A DNA stretch of 58,111 bases from Methylobacterium jeotgali (GCF_022179345.1 NZ_BPQR01000018.1:1-58111); one strand, 5' to 3'; numbered from the stretch's first letter, positions 44,300 through 54,433 are shown. Numbers and translations: made by a program. Notes: generated by a model not told the origin, from the sequence alone.

Positions 44300-45066
44300 G
44301 CGGCGCGGCGAACGCCTCCCGCCGGGTGCTCGTCACCGGCGGCGCCTCAGGCCTCGGGGCCGCGATCGTGCGGGCGCTCGCCGCGGCGGGACACGGGGTC
44401 GACTTCACCTACCGCTCCTCCGTCGCGCCCGCCGAGGCGCTGCTAGACGAATTGCGCGCCGCCCATCCGGGCGCGGATTTCGACGCCGAACCCCTCGACC
44501 TCGCCGACCGGGAGGCGCTGGAAGCCTTCTGCGGGTCGGCCGAGGAGCGGGGCTATTACGGCCTCGTCCACAATGCCGGGCAGTCGAGCGACGGGCTCGC
44601 GGCGCTCCTCGACCGGGAGCGCGCCGAGGCGGCGATGGAGGTCAACTTCTGGTCCTTCACGCGGCTCGCCAAGAGCCTGGTGCGGCCGATGACCCGCGCC
44701 CGCACCGGCCGCATCGTCGCGATCGGCTCCGTGGCGGCGCTGCGGGGCAACGCCGGCAACGCGGCCTACGCGGCGAGCAAGGGCGCGCTCATCGCCTATT
44801 GCCGCACGCTCGCCGTCGAGTCGGCCAGGCGCGGCGTCACCGTGAACGTGATCGCGCCGGGCTTCGTCGACACCGAGATGATGGCCCCCTACGCCTCCCA
44901 TCGGGAAGGCATGGAGCGCCAGATCCCCGCCGGCCGCTTCGCGCGGCCGGAGGAGGTCGCGGCGCTCGCCGCCTTCCTGATCGGGGAGGGGGCCGGCTAC
45001 CTCACCGGCGCCGTGCTCCCCGTCGACGGCGGGCTCACCGCGATGATGGGCGTCCACCGCTCCTGA
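44296..45066 (+). CDS. SDR-family 3-oxoacyl-ACP reductase (FabG-like)
   Basis: The 256-residue short-chain dehydrogenase has the cofactor motif TGGASGLGAAI, the HNAG motif (GLVHNAGQSS), catalytic Ser in IVAIGSVAALRG and Tyr-x3-Lys in AAYAASKGAL. It ends LPVDGGLTAMMG, typical of FabG. It probably reduces beta-ketoacyl-AcpXL with NADPH. The ATG overlaps the ketosynthase stop, so the two are coupled. I recall the well-known Rhizobium xl cluster without this gene, so its presence here is a variation. Confidence 0.92.
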   Translation: MSGAANASRRVLVTGGASGLGAAIVRALAAAGHGVDFTYRSSVAPAEALLDELRAAHPGADFDAEPLDLADREALEAFCGSAEERGYYGLVHNAGQSSDGLAALLDRERAEAAMEVNFWSFTRLAKSLVRPMTRARTGRIVAIGSVAALRGNAGNAAYAASKGALIAYCRTLAVESARRGVTVNVIAPGFVDTEMMAPYASHREGMERQIPAGRFARPEEVAALAAFLIGEGAGYLTGAVLPVDGGLTAMMGVHRS

Positions 45067-45077
45067 AGGCCTCAGGC

Positions 45078-45356
45078 ATGCTGCGCCTCGCCCTGCTGAT
45101 GCTCGTCCTCGCGCTGGTGGCCCTGCCGGCGCAGGCCGCCGAAATCTACCGCGTCGACGGCCTGCCCCGGGGCGAGACCTTGAGCATCCGCGAGACGCCC
45201 GATGCCGCCGGTCCCGTCCTCGGGCAGATCCCGGTCGGCCGGCGGGTGACGGGCTTCGGCTGCACCAACGACACGCCGAGCGCCACGACCTGGTGCCGGG
45301 TCCGCTTCGACGGAACGCTCGGCTGGGCGCGACGGCGCTACCTGACGCCGGAGTAG
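45078..45356 (+). CDS. Exported SH3-like domain protein
   Basis: The 92-residue protein has a signal peptide (MLRLALLMLVLALVALPAQA) and a bacterial SH3-like domain (SIRETPDAAGPVLGQIPVGRRVTGFGCTND ... WCRVRFDGTLGWARRRYL). Two cysteines could form a disulfide in the periplasm. It lies 11 nt after the fabG-like gene, inside the lipid A cluster. A link to the cell envelope is plausible, but the function is unknown. Confidence 0.88.
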   Translation: MLRLALLMLVLALVALPAQAAEIYRVDGLPRGETLSIRETPDAAGPVLGQIPVGRRVTGFGCTNDTPSATTWCRVRFDGTLGWARRRYLTPE

Positions 45357-45372
45357 CGGTGTAAGGACCGCC

Positions 45373-45402
45373 GCGTCGTCGAACGAGATCGTTCGACGAC
45401 GC
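45373..45402. repeat. 14-2-14 perfect inverted repeat
   Basis: GCGTCGTCGAACGA (45373-45386) and TCGTTCGACGACGC (45389-45402) are exact reverse complements with only GA between. As RNA it would form a 12-bp stem with a 6-nt loop. No T-tract follows. It lies between the SH3 gene and the dehydrogenase. It could end or process the first half of the cluster transcript, or be a regulator site. Confidence 0.65.
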
Positions 45403-45497
45403 AAGGCAAGCCCGAACGGGCGCCCGCGCCCGTGCGCGGAACGCCTCCGGCCCGACGATGTCGGGGCGACAAGCGCGCTGGTATGAGAGACCCCGCC

Positions 45498-46520
45498 ATG
45501 AAAGCCCTTCAGCTCTTCGGCGACCGCGACCTGCGCCTGGAGGAGGTCGCGCCGCCGCCCCCGCCCGGTCCCGGCGAGGTCAACGTGCGGGTGCGCGCGG
45601 TCGGCCTCAACTTCATCGACGTCTGGGGCTTTCGCGGCATGGCCTTCGCCAAGCGCAAGCTCCCGCTCACCGTGGGCGCGGAGGCCGCCGGCACCATCGA
45701 GGCGGTGGGCGAGGGCGTCGAGGGCGTTTCCGCCGGCCAGCCCGTCGCCCTCTACGGGGCACGCACCTGCGGGGTCTGCCGGGCCTGCCGGGAGGGGCGG
45801 GACAACCTCTGCGAGGACGTCTCCGGCGTCATGGGCTTCCACATCGACGGCTTCGCCCGCGAGGTCGTGACGATGCCGGCTCGGCTCGTGGTGCCGGTGC
45901 CCGAGGGCGTCTCGATGACGGACGCGGCCTGCGCCGGCATCGCCTTCGGCACCGTCCAGCACATGCTGTTCGACAACGCGCGGCTGGAGCCCGGCGAGAG
46001 CATCCTGGTGCATGCCGGCGGCTCGGGGATCGGCACGGCGGCGATCAAGATGGCCAAGGCCATCGGCTGCACCGTCTACACGACGGTCGGCGACGACGAG
46101 AAGGGCGAGAAGGCGAAGGCGCTCGGCGCCGACCACGTCGTCAACTACCGGGAGGAGCGCTTCGAGGGCGAGGTCCGCCGGCTGACGAAGCGCAAGGGCG
46201 TCGACGTGGTCTTCGAGCATGTCGGCCCCGACACTTGGAACGGCTCGCTGCTCTGCCTGAAGCGGGGCGGCCGGCTCGTCACCTGCGGCTCGACCTCCGG
46301 GGTCTCGACGACGATGAACCTGATGCAGCTCTTCCAGCAGCAGTATCGGATCACCGGCTCCTTCGGCTGCACGCTCGCCAACATCCGCCAGAGCCTCGAC
46401 AAGATGGCCGCGGGGATCACCCCGGTCGTCGACACCGTCTATCCGCTCGCCGACTTCGCCGACGGGCTCGCCCGGCTCGAATCCCGCAAGGTGTTCGGAA
46501 AGATCCTCGTCTCGCTGTGA
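45498..46520 (+). CDS. Zinc-binding-dehydrogenase-family oxidoreductase (Adh2XL-like, putative enoyl reductase)
   Basis: The 340-residue MDR protein has a GroES-like domain (LTVGAEAAGTIEAVGEGVEG), a structural-zinc-like loop with cysteines (CGVCRACREGRDNLCED) and a Rossmann domain (ILVHAGGSGIGTAAIKMAKAIG). It is the counterpart of Adh2XL in rhizobial acpXL clusters. A role as trans-2-enoyl-acyl reductase is proposed there. The ATG at 45498 has GAGAG at 45486-45490; an ATG at 45483 would add five residues. Confidence 0.9.
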   Translation: MKALQLFGDRDLRLEEVAPPPPPGPGEVNVRVRAVGLNFIDVWGFRGMAFAKRKLPLTVGAEAAGTIEAVGEGVEGVSAGQPVALYGARTCGVCRACREGRDNLCEDVSGVMGFHIDGFAREVVTMPARLVVPVPEGVSMTDAACAGIAFGTVQHMLFDNARLEPGESILVHAGGSGIGTAAIKMAKAIGCTVYTTVGDDEKGEKAKALGADHVVNYREERFEGEVRRLTKRKGVDVVFEHVGPDTWNGSLLCLKRGGRLVTCGSTSGVSTTMNLMQLFQQQYRITGSFGCTLANIRQSLDKMAAGITPVVDTVYPLADFADGLARLESRKVFGKILVSL

Positions 46521-46617
46521 GGCGATCATCGGGACGGTGGCAGAGGGGCGGAAATAGGCTAAGCGTGGCCTTCGGACGGCGTTGGGGGACGCGGGACGCC
46601 CCGGCCGGAGTGGACCG

Positions 46618-47589
46618 TTGCTGCGCCTCGCCCTGATTCTCAAGCGCCACTGGCCCCGCATCGCGGGGCTCGCGACGCTGCCGCTGATCCGTGGCCTGTT
46701 CCTGCTCGCCCGCCTCCTCGGGCCGGCCCGCGCCAGCGATGCCGGCGGCGCGCTCTTCAGGCGCGTCGGGCCGCGCCTGCCCGCTCACGCCACGGCCATG
46801 GCGAACCTGCGCGCCGCCTTCCCCGAGCGGGACGAGGCGGCGCTCCAGGCGATCGCCCGCGAGGCCTGGGACAATCTCGGCCGCACCGGGGCGGAGTACG
46901 CCCATCTCCACACCCTCTTCGACTTCGACCCGGCCGTGCCCGAGAGCCAGCGCATGGACGTGAAGGGCCTCGCGCAGTTCGAATCCCTGCGCGACGACGG
47001 CCGGCCGGGGCTGATCTTCTCGGCCCATCTCGCCAACTGGGAGCTGCCCGCGATCTGCGCGGCGAAGTACGGGCTCGAGGCGACGGCGGTGTTCCGCCCG
47101 CCCAACAACCCGGCCGCGGCCCGGCTCGTGCAGGAGGTCCGCCGCGAGACCATGGGCGGGCTCGCCGCCGCCGGGCCGGGCGCCGTCTTCGCCATGCAGG
47201 GGGTGATCGAGCGGGGCGGCCATCTCGGCCAGCTCGTCGACCAGCATTTCACCCGCGGCGTCGTGGTGGAGTTCTTCGGCCGGCCCTGCCTCGCCAACCC
47301 GCTGCTCGGAAAGCTCGCCCGCCACTACGACTGCCCGGTCCACGGGGTGCGCGTCATCCGCCGCCCCGGCCAGCGTTTCGGCCTGGAGCTGACCGAGGCC
47401 CTCGACCTGCCCCGCGACGCGGACGGGCTCATCGACGTGCAGGGCGCCATGCAGGCGATGACGCGCGTCGTCGAGGCCTGGGTGCGGGAGAACCCCGGCC
47501 AGTGGCTCTGGATGCATCGGCGCTGGCGCCCGGACATGATCCGGAAACAGGCGCTCACGAGAAGCGTCGCCCATGCCGATGCCCGCTGA
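46618..47589 (+). CDS. lpxXL: Lipid A very-long-chain acyltransferase LpxXL (LpxL/HtrB family)
   Basis: The 323-residue protein has one N-terminal hydrophobic segment and the acyltransferase motif SAHLANWELPA (H-x4-E), then FRPPNNPAAARL and FFGRPCLANPLLGKLA. It transfers the very-long-chain acyl group from AcpXL to lipid A at the inner membrane. The chosen start is TTG at 46618 with GGAG 7 nt upstream. A TTG at 46582 would add 12 residues and is possible. The 3' end overlaps the DUF1223 gene by 17 nt. Confidence 0.92.
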   Translation: MLRLALILKRHWPRIAGLATLPLIRGLFLLARLLGPARASDAGGALFRRVGPRLPAHATAMANLRAAFPERDEAALQAIAREAWDNLGRTGAEYAHLHTLFDFDPAVPESQRMDVKGLAQFESLRDDGRPGLIFSAHLANWELPAICAAKYGLEATAVFRPPNNPAAARLVQEVRRETMGGLAAAGPGAVFAMQGVIERGGHLGQLVDQHFTRGVVVEFFGRPCLANPLLGKLARHYDCPVHGVRVIRRPGQRFGLELTEALDLPRDADGLIDVQGAMQAMTRVVEAWVRENPGQWLWMHRRWRPDMIRKQALTRSVAHADAR

Positions 47590-48346
47590 CCGCCGCTCCG
47601 CCGCCCGGCGCGGCCCGTTCCTCGGCATCATGGCCGTGACCGCCGCCCTCGTGGGAAGCCTCAGCCTCGTCCTGCCCGCCGGCGGGGCGGAGACGGCGGC
47701 CGTCGTGGTCGAGCTCTTCACGAGCCAGGGCTGCGCCGCCTGCCGCTCGGCGGAAGCCGTCGCCGGCGAGCTCGCCCGGCGGCCGAGCGTGCTGGTCCTG
47801 ACCCTGCCCGTTCCCTACTGGGACTATCTCGGCTGGAAGGACACCCTGGCGCTGCCCGCCTTCGCCGAGCGGCAGCGGGGCTACGCCGCCGCCCATGGCG
47901 AGCGGCCGGTCTTCACCCCGCAGGCCATGGTCGACGGCCTGACCTCCGCCAACGGCTCCGACCGGAGCGCCATCGAGACGGGCCTGCGGACGGCGGACGC
48001 GCCCATCGCGCCCGTGAGCGTCTCCGAGAAGGGCGACCGGCTCGTCGTCGAGGTCGGCGCCTCGGCCGACCCCTCGGCGCGGGGCGAGGTCTTCCTGGTG
48101 CCGGTCCTGCGCAGCCGCCGGATCGCCATCGAGCATGGCGAGACCGCCGGCCAGTCGGCGCATTACGTCAACGTCGCCCGCGGGCTGCACCGCCTGGGAA
48201 GCTGGAAGGGCACGCCCGTGCGCTTCGAGGTGCCCCGCACCGCCGCTCGGGCCGGATTCGCCGACGCCTACGCCGTGCTGGTGCAGGCGATGCCCGGCGG
48301 CCGCCCCGGCCGCATCCTCGCCTTCGCCCGCGGGCCGGGGCTCTGA
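47573..48346 (+). CDS. DUF1223 thioredoxin-like exported protein
   Basis: The 257-residue protein has a signal peptide or anchor at about 16-38 and the DUF1223 core VVELFTSQGCAACRSAE with a CxxC pair (Cys54, Cys57). VPYWDYLGWKD and RPVFTPQAMVDG (cis-Pro region) follow. It is likely a periplasmic redox or copper-related protein; the function is unproved. The ATG at 47573 lies inside the end of lpxXL. Confidence 0.9.
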   Translation: MPMPADRRSAARRGPFLGIMAVTAALVGSLSLVLPAGGAETAAVVVELFTSQGCAACRSAEAVAGELARRPSVLVLTLPVPYWDYLGWKDTLALPAFAERQRGYAAAHGERPVFTPQAMVDGLTSANGSDRSAIETGLRTADAPIAPVSVSEKGDRLVVEVGASADPSARGEVFLVPVLRSRRIAIEHGETAGQSAHYVNVARGLHRLGSWKGTPVRFEVPRTAARAGFADAYAVLVQAMPGGRPGRILAFARGPGL

Positions 48347-48583
48347 GGATCGGTTCGGGCGATCCAAGAAAAAGGCCCGACGCGGGGCGGAAGGGCCGGG
48401 CTGCGGCCGCTCCACCCGGCCTCGGGCCGGAGTCTATGCTGGGACATCGAACACAGGGCCGGATCGGGGAGACCCGGCCGTCGAACCGGCGCGGCGCCCG
48501 AAAAGGATCGGGGAGGGCGCTGCGCGTCGATCCGCGAAGGTCGGCGCCGCGTCGGACGCGGCGGAGTCGAGCGAGGCGCGCTC
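48347..48583. other. Gene-free stretch after the DUF1223 gene
   Basis: No coding region is convincing. On the minus strand GGCCC ... GGGCC followed by CTTTTTC (about 48393-48368) looks like a weak terminator that could end a transcript coming from the 28-residue reading frame at 48670. The frames on either strand lack family resemblance and ribosome-binding sites. Confidence 0.4.
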
Positions 48584-48670
48584 CTAGCGAAGGATCGCTT
48601 CGAGGCCGCTGCCGCAGAAGACGACGAAGGCCAAGGTCAGGATGAACTTGAGATCTTCGAACCTGCTCAC
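48584..48670 (-). CDS. 28-residue single-span membrane peptide
   Basis: A GTG at 48670 opens a 28-codon frame that ends in TAG. A strong TAGGAG sequence (48682-48677) lies 6 nt upstream. The peptide begins MSRFEDLKF, continues with a hydrophobic core (ILTLAFVVFCGSG) and ends LEAILR. Charges flank the core, as in small bitopic proteins. It has no neighbour in its direction. I do not recognise it. The ribosome-binding site and composition are the evidence; conservation is unknown. Confidence 0.55.
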   Translation of the reverse strand: MSRFEDLKFILTLAFVVFCGSGLEAILR

Positions 48671-48714
48671 GGTGAGCTCCTACGCATCGCTACACTCCCC
48701 GTCGACCGCCGGGG

Positions 48715-48820
48715 ATGAACGAACATTAATCGATCTTCAGAGCTTGCGCAGCCGCTTTTCACGAGCTGTTAAGCTTTGAGGCCTGAAACGAAGAGTTAAT
48801 CTTAACGATCCCCTAACGCG
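48715..48820. promoter_or_regulatory. AT-rich divergent control region with CtrA-like site
   Basis: This is the most AT-rich patch in the window and holds several TTAA sequences. TTAA-CGATCCC-CTAAC (48802-48817) matches the CtrA consensus TTAA-N7-TTAA except for one base. The patch lies between the minus-strand small peptide and the plus-strand 58-residue protein and probably holds their promoters. Confidence 0.45.
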
Positions 48821-48973
48821 GTGCCCGATCGCACGTTCCAGTCCGGGCCCGTTCCGATGCCGCCGGCAGGGATCGGTTCGCCGCGCGGGCCGTTGCAGGC
48901 TCGACATCCGGCGGGGAAACGGTCAGGCCGGCCCGCGAGCCCTCGGGGCGGCCCGAGGCACAAGGAGACCACC

Positions 48974-49150
48974 ATGCGCAACCTCATCGGCCTACTCGTC
49001 GTGCTGGCCGCCGCCTTCCTCCTCGTCGGCATCTACGTGGCGCCGAACCAGCCGGAGCTGCGCGCCTGGTATCGCGACAACGCCTGCGTCCATCTCGACA
49101 AGCTGTCCGCGAAGATCTGCGAGCCGATCCGCAAGGCGGACGGCGCCTGA
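48974..49150 (+). CDS. 58-residue membrane-anchored small protein
   Basis: The ATG at 48974 has AAGGAG at 48962-48967. The product has one N-terminal hydrophobic helix (MRNLIGLLVVLAAAFLLVG) and a soluble tail with two cysteines (NACVHLDKLSAKICEPIRK) that could pair in the periplasm. It could be an anchored or secreted small protein. I do not recognise a family. It is followed 11 nt later by another small membrane protein. Confidence 0.75.
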   Translation: MRNLIGLLVVLAAAFLLVGIYVAPNQPELRAWYRDNACVHLDKLSAKICEPIRKADGA

Positions 49151-49161
49151 TCCGTCCTCCC

Positions 49162-49479
49162 GTGGCGGGCGGCGCGGAAGGGCCGGTCCGCCGCGCCGCC
49201 CTCTGGCTGTTCCGCAACCGGGAGACGGGCGCGATCACGGTCGCGCAGTGGCCGAACCTCGCCCTCTGGCTGTTCCTCGGCCTGACGGCGGCCCGTCTCG
49301 CGTTGCCCTCGGACGGATCGCTGGCGCAGCCGCTCGCGCTCGCCGCGACCGGCTGCCTGAGCTGGTGGGCGCTCGCCGAGATCGTCTCCGGCGCGAACCC
49401 CTGGCGGCGCCTCCTCGGCGGGCTCGTCCTCGCGGGGATCGCGATCGCGCTTGCCCGGCGCCTCGCCGGGCTCGCATAA
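49162..49479 (+). CDS. Small integral membrane protein
   Basis: The 105-residue protein from GTG 49162 has about three hydrophobic segments (ALWLFLGLTAARLAL, PLALAATGCLSWWALAEIV, LLGGLVLAGIAIALA) after a basic start. No strong ribosome-binding site is visible. It ends 7 nt before glpD, so it may be cotranscribed. Its function is unknown. Confidence 0.7.
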   Translation: MAGGAEGPVRRAALWLFRNRETGAITVAQWPNLALWLFLGLTAARLALPSDGSLAQPLALAATGCLSWWALAEIVSGANPWRRLLGGLVLAGIAIALARRLAGLA

Positions 49480-49486
49480 GGGCGCG

Positions 49487-50965
49487 GTGAGCGAGCCCTT
49501 CGACCTCCTCGTCATCGGCGGCGGCATCAACGGCGCGGGCATCGCCCGGGACGCCGCCGGCCGCGGCCTCTCGGTGCTGCTCTGCGAGCAGGGCGACCTC
49601 GGCTCGGCCACCTCCTCGGCCTCGACGAAGCTGATCCACGGCGGGCTGCGCTACTTGGAGCAGTACGCGTTCCGGCTGGTGCGCGAGGCGCTGGCCGAGC
49701 GCGAGCGCCTGCTCGCCATCGCGCCCCACATCGTCTGGCCGCTGCGCTTCGTGCTGCCCCGCGACACGGGCCTGCGCCCGGCCTGGATGCTGCGGGTCGG
49801 GCTGTTCCTCTACGACAACCTCTCGGCGCTGCGCACCCTGCCGGGCTCGCACGCGGTGCGCCTTTCCGGCACCAGCCTCGGCGCACCGCTCCAGGCGCGG
49901 CTCACCGAGGGCTTCGCCTACTCGGATTGCTGGGTCGAGGACAGCCGCCTCGTCGTGCTCAACGCGATGGACGCCGGCGAGCGCGGCGCCGACATCCGCA
50001 CCCGCACGCGGGCGGTCTCCGCCCGGCGGGAGGACGGGCTCTGGCGCGCCTCCCTCTCGGACGGGACGGAGGCCCGCGCCCGCATCCTCGTCAACGCCTC
50101 CGGCCCCTGGGTGAGCGAGACCCTGTCAGGCACGCTCTCGCTCAACAGCCGCGCCGCGGTGCGGCTGGTGAAGGGCAGCCACATCGTCACCCGAAGGCTC
50201 TACGCGGGCGATCACGCCTACATCCTGCAGCAGCCCGACCGGCGCATCGTCTTCGCGATCCCCTACGAGCGCGACTTCACCCTGATCGGCACCACGGACG
50301 TCGCCCATGCCGGCGCGCCGGGGCCCGTCGAGATCTCGGAGGAGGAGACGCGCTACCTGCTCACCTGCGTGAACCGCGCCTTCGCCAAGCGCGTCGAGCC
50401 GGGGGACATGGTCTGGAGCTACGCGGGCCTGCGCCCCCTCTACGACGACGCGGCGGCGAACGCCTCGGCGGTGACCCGCGACTACGTGCTCGACATCGAC
50501 GCGCCCGAGGGGGAGGCGCCGGTGCTCTCGGTGTTCGGCGGCAAGCTCACCACCTACCGGCGCCTCGCCGAGCACGTCCTCGAACGGCTCGGGCCCCATC
50601 TTCCCGAGCACGGCCCGGCCTGGACCGGCACCGCGCCGCTGCCCGGCGGCGACATGCCGAAGGGCTTTTCCGACTTTCTCGCCGGATTCCGATCCCGCTA
50701 CCCGTTCCTGCCCGAGGCCACGGCGCTGCGCCTCGCCCGCGCCTACGGCACCCGCGCCGCGCGGTTCCTCGACGGCGCCGCGGCGCTCTCCGACCTCGGC
50801 GAGGATTTCGGCGGGGGCCTGGCCCGGGCCGAGGTCGACTATCTCATCGCGGCGGAATGGGCGCGCACCCCCGAGGACATCCTCTGGCGCCGCTCGAAGC
50901 TCGGCCTGCACGTGCCGCCGGAGACGCAGGCGCGCCTCGCCGCCCATCTCGGCGGACAAGGCTGA
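49487..50965 (+). CDS. glpD: Glycerol-3-phosphate dehydrogenase (FAD-dependent, aerobic)
   Basis: The 492-residue flavoenzyme oxidises sn-glycerol 3-phosphate to DHAP and feeds electrons to quinone at the inner membrane. FAD motifs are VIGGGINGAGIARDAAGRG and GDLGSATSSASTKLIHGGLRYLE. TLIGTTDVAHAG and VFGGKLTTYRRLAEHV support GlpD. The start is GTG at 49487, giving the conserved N-terminus; the ribosome-binding site is weak. glpK follows after 90 nt. Confidence 0.96.
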   Translation: MSEPFDLLVIGGGINGAGIARDAAGRGLSVLLCEQGDLGSATSSASTKLIHGGLRYLEQYAFRLVREALAERERLLAIAPHIVWPLRFVLPRDTGLRPAWMLRVGLFLYDNLSALRTLPGSHAVRLSGTSLGAPLQARLTEGFAYSDCWVEDSRLVVLNAMDAGERGADIRTRTRAVSARREDGLWRASLSDGTEARARILVNASGPWVSETLSGTLSLNSRAAVRLVKGSHIVTRRLYAGDHAYILQQPDRRIVFAIPYERDFTLIGTTDVAHAGAPGPVEISEEETRYLLTCVNRAFAKRVEPGDMVWSYAGLRPLYDDAAANASAVTRDYVLDIDAPEGEAPVLSVFGGKLTTYRRLAEHVLERLGPHLPEHGPAWTGTAPLPGGDMPKGFSDFLAGFRSRYPFLPEATALRLARAYGTRAARFLDGAAALSDLGEDFGGGLARAEVDYLIAAEWARTPEDILWRRSKLGLHVPPETQARLAAHLGGQG

Positions 50966-51055
50966 AGGTCCTGTCAGGGATCGCCCTTCCGTGCGGCGCA
51001 TCGGCTCGATAGGCTGAGCGGCGTAGAATAACGGATACGGGAGAGGAGGGCGCCG

Positions 51056-52566
<1,511 letters not shown>

Positions 52567-52570
<4 letters not shown>

Positions 52571-53700
52571 GAGCCACCCTACGCGGGGCGATGTTCGCCG
52601 CGGCACTGCTGGGCTATCTCCAGCCCGCGCTTGCCGCGCCCGCCGCCTATCCGGAGCAGAAGGAGGGCGACGTCACGGTCAAGGAGTTCCGCTTCGCGGA
52701 CGGGCAGAGCCTGCCCGAGGTGAAGCTGCACTACACCACCATCGGCACGCCCCACCGCAACGAGAAGGGCGAGATCGACAACGCCGTGCTCGCGCTCCAC
52801 GGCACCACGGGCACCGGCAAGGCCTTCTTCGTGCCGACGCTCGGGCCGGAGCTGTTCGGCGAAGGCGCGCCGCTCGACGCGCGCAGGTACTACGTGATCC
52901 TGCCGGACGGGCTCGGCCGGGGCGGCTCCACGAAACCCTCCGACGGCCTGCGCGCGAAGTTCCCCCGCTACGGCTACGGGGACGTCGTCACCGGGCAGAA
53001 GGCGGTGGTCGACGCGCTGGGCGTGAAGCACCTGCGGCTCATCCTCGGCACCTCCATGGGCGGGATGCAGGCCTGGATGTGGGGCGAGCGCTACCCGAAG
53101 AGCATGGACCTGATCATGGCCGTGGCCAGCCAGCCGATCCCGGTGAGCGGCCGCAACGCGCTGTGGCGGCGCCTGCTCATCGAGGGCATCCGCAGCGACC
53201 CGGACTGGAAGGGCGGCGACTACACCGAGCAGCCCAAGGGCCTCAGCCACATCCTGCCGATCTTCAACATCATGACCGAGAGCGTGCTCGGCCTCCAGGG
53301 CAAGGCGCCGACGCGGGCCAAGGCGGACGCGCTCTTCGACGGGCTCGTCACGAGCTACGAGGGCAAGGCCGACGCCAACGACTGGATGTACTGGTTCGAT
53401 AGCTCCTACGACTACGACCCCTTCGCCGATCTCGGAAAGATCGAGGCAAAGGTGCTGGCGGTGAACTTCGCCGACGACGAGCTGAACCCGCCGCAGCTCG
53501 ACGTGATGAACCCGGCCATGGCCAAGCTGAAGGACGGCCGCTTCGTGCTGGTGCCGGTCTCGCCGGACACCCACGGCCACCAGTCCCTGCGCTACGCCGG
53601 GCTCTGGAAGGGCTACCTCGCCGAGCTTCTCGCACACCCGGCCGAGGCGATGGCGCCTCAGAGCTCCGCCGAGCGCCTCGACAGCTCCGAGCGCAGGTAG
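52567..53700 (+). CDS. Exported alpha/beta hydrolase of the MetX-like family
   Basis: The 377-residue protein has a signal peptide (cleavage near residue 23, ALA-APA). The alpha/beta hydrolase domain resembles homoserine O-acetyltransferase: [20 protein letters not shown], nucleophile Ser163 in [12 protein letters not shown], an acidic residue in [10 protein letters not shown] and His in DTHGHQSL. Export makes a methionine-pathway role unlikely; it is probably a periplasmic esterase or acylase. It is coupled to glpK by ATGA. Its last 43 nt overlap the ABC ATPase gene on the other strand. Confidence 0.88.
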
Positions 53701-54431
53701 CGGGCGGCCTCCGTCAGCGCCGGGTCCCGGCGCCGGCGGGGGCGGGGCGCGTCGATCTTGAGCTCGGCCGCGATCCGGCCGGGCTTGCCGGCGAGCACGA
53801 TCACCCGGTCGGCCAGCGTCACCGCCTCGTCGATGTCGTGGGTGACGAAGATCACCGTCTTGCCCGTCTCCGCCTGGACCCGCTGCAGCTCGTCCTGCAG
53901 CCCCTCGCGGGTGAAGGTGTCGAGCGCCGAGAACGGCTCGTCCATGAGCAGCACGTCCGGGTCGACGGCGAGCGCGCGGGCCAGCGACACCCGCTGGCGC
54001 TGCCCGCCGGACAGCTGATGCGGCCAGCGCCCGCCGAGATCGGCGAGCCCGACGAAGGCGAGCATCTCGGCCGCCTTCGCCCGGCGCTCGGCCTTGGACA
54101 GCCCGCTGCCTTCGAGCCCGAAGGCGACGTTGTCGACGACCTTGCGCCAGCCGAGCAGGCGCGAATCCTGGAAGACGAGCCCCATCGGCGTGCGGCAGCC
54201 GGGGCGGGTCGAAAGGCGCACGCTCCCGCCGCTCGGCTCCGCGAGCCCGATCAGCACCCGCAGCAGCGTCGACTTGCCGACGCCGGACTCGCCGACGATG
54301 ACCAGGAACTCGCCCCGTGGCACGGCGAGGTCGAGGTTCGACAGGATGACGTTGCGGGTGCCGCCCCGCTCGTAGGCGAGGCTCAGACCCTCGATGTCGA
54401 TGACGGGGGCGGTGTCCACGATCTCGGCCAT
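53658..54431 (-). CDS. ABC transporter ATPase, nitrate/sulfonate/taurine type
   Basis: The 257-residue ATPase has Walker A GESGVGKSTLLRVL, Q-loop FQDSRLLGWRKVVDNV, signature LSGGQRQRVSLARAL, Walker B VLLMDEPFSALD and H-loop VTHDIDEAV. The LLGWRKVVDNV and C-terminal form place it with SsuB/TauB/NrtD. It energises import with the permease 2 nt upstream. The start is ATG at 54431. Confidence 0.94.
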   Translation of the reverse strand: MAEIVDTAPVIDIEGLSLAYERGGTRNVILSNLDLAVPRGEFLVIVGESGVGKSTLLRVLIGLAEPSGGSVRLSTRPGCRTPMGLVFQDSRLLGWRKVVDNVAFGLEGSGLSKAERRAKAAEMLAFVGLADLGGRWPHQLSGGQRQRVSLARALAVDPDVLLMDEPFSALDTFTREGLQDELQRVQAETGKTVIFVTHDIDEAVTLADRVIVLAGKPGRIAAELKIDAPRPRRRRDPALTEAARYLRSELSRRSAEL

Positions 54432-54433
54432 TC

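Noticed and set aside
48135..48587. Plus-strand 150-codon frame over the DUF1223 3' end and spacer
   Set aside because: It is an alternate frame of DUF1223 followed by low-complexity sequence, with no ribosome-binding site.
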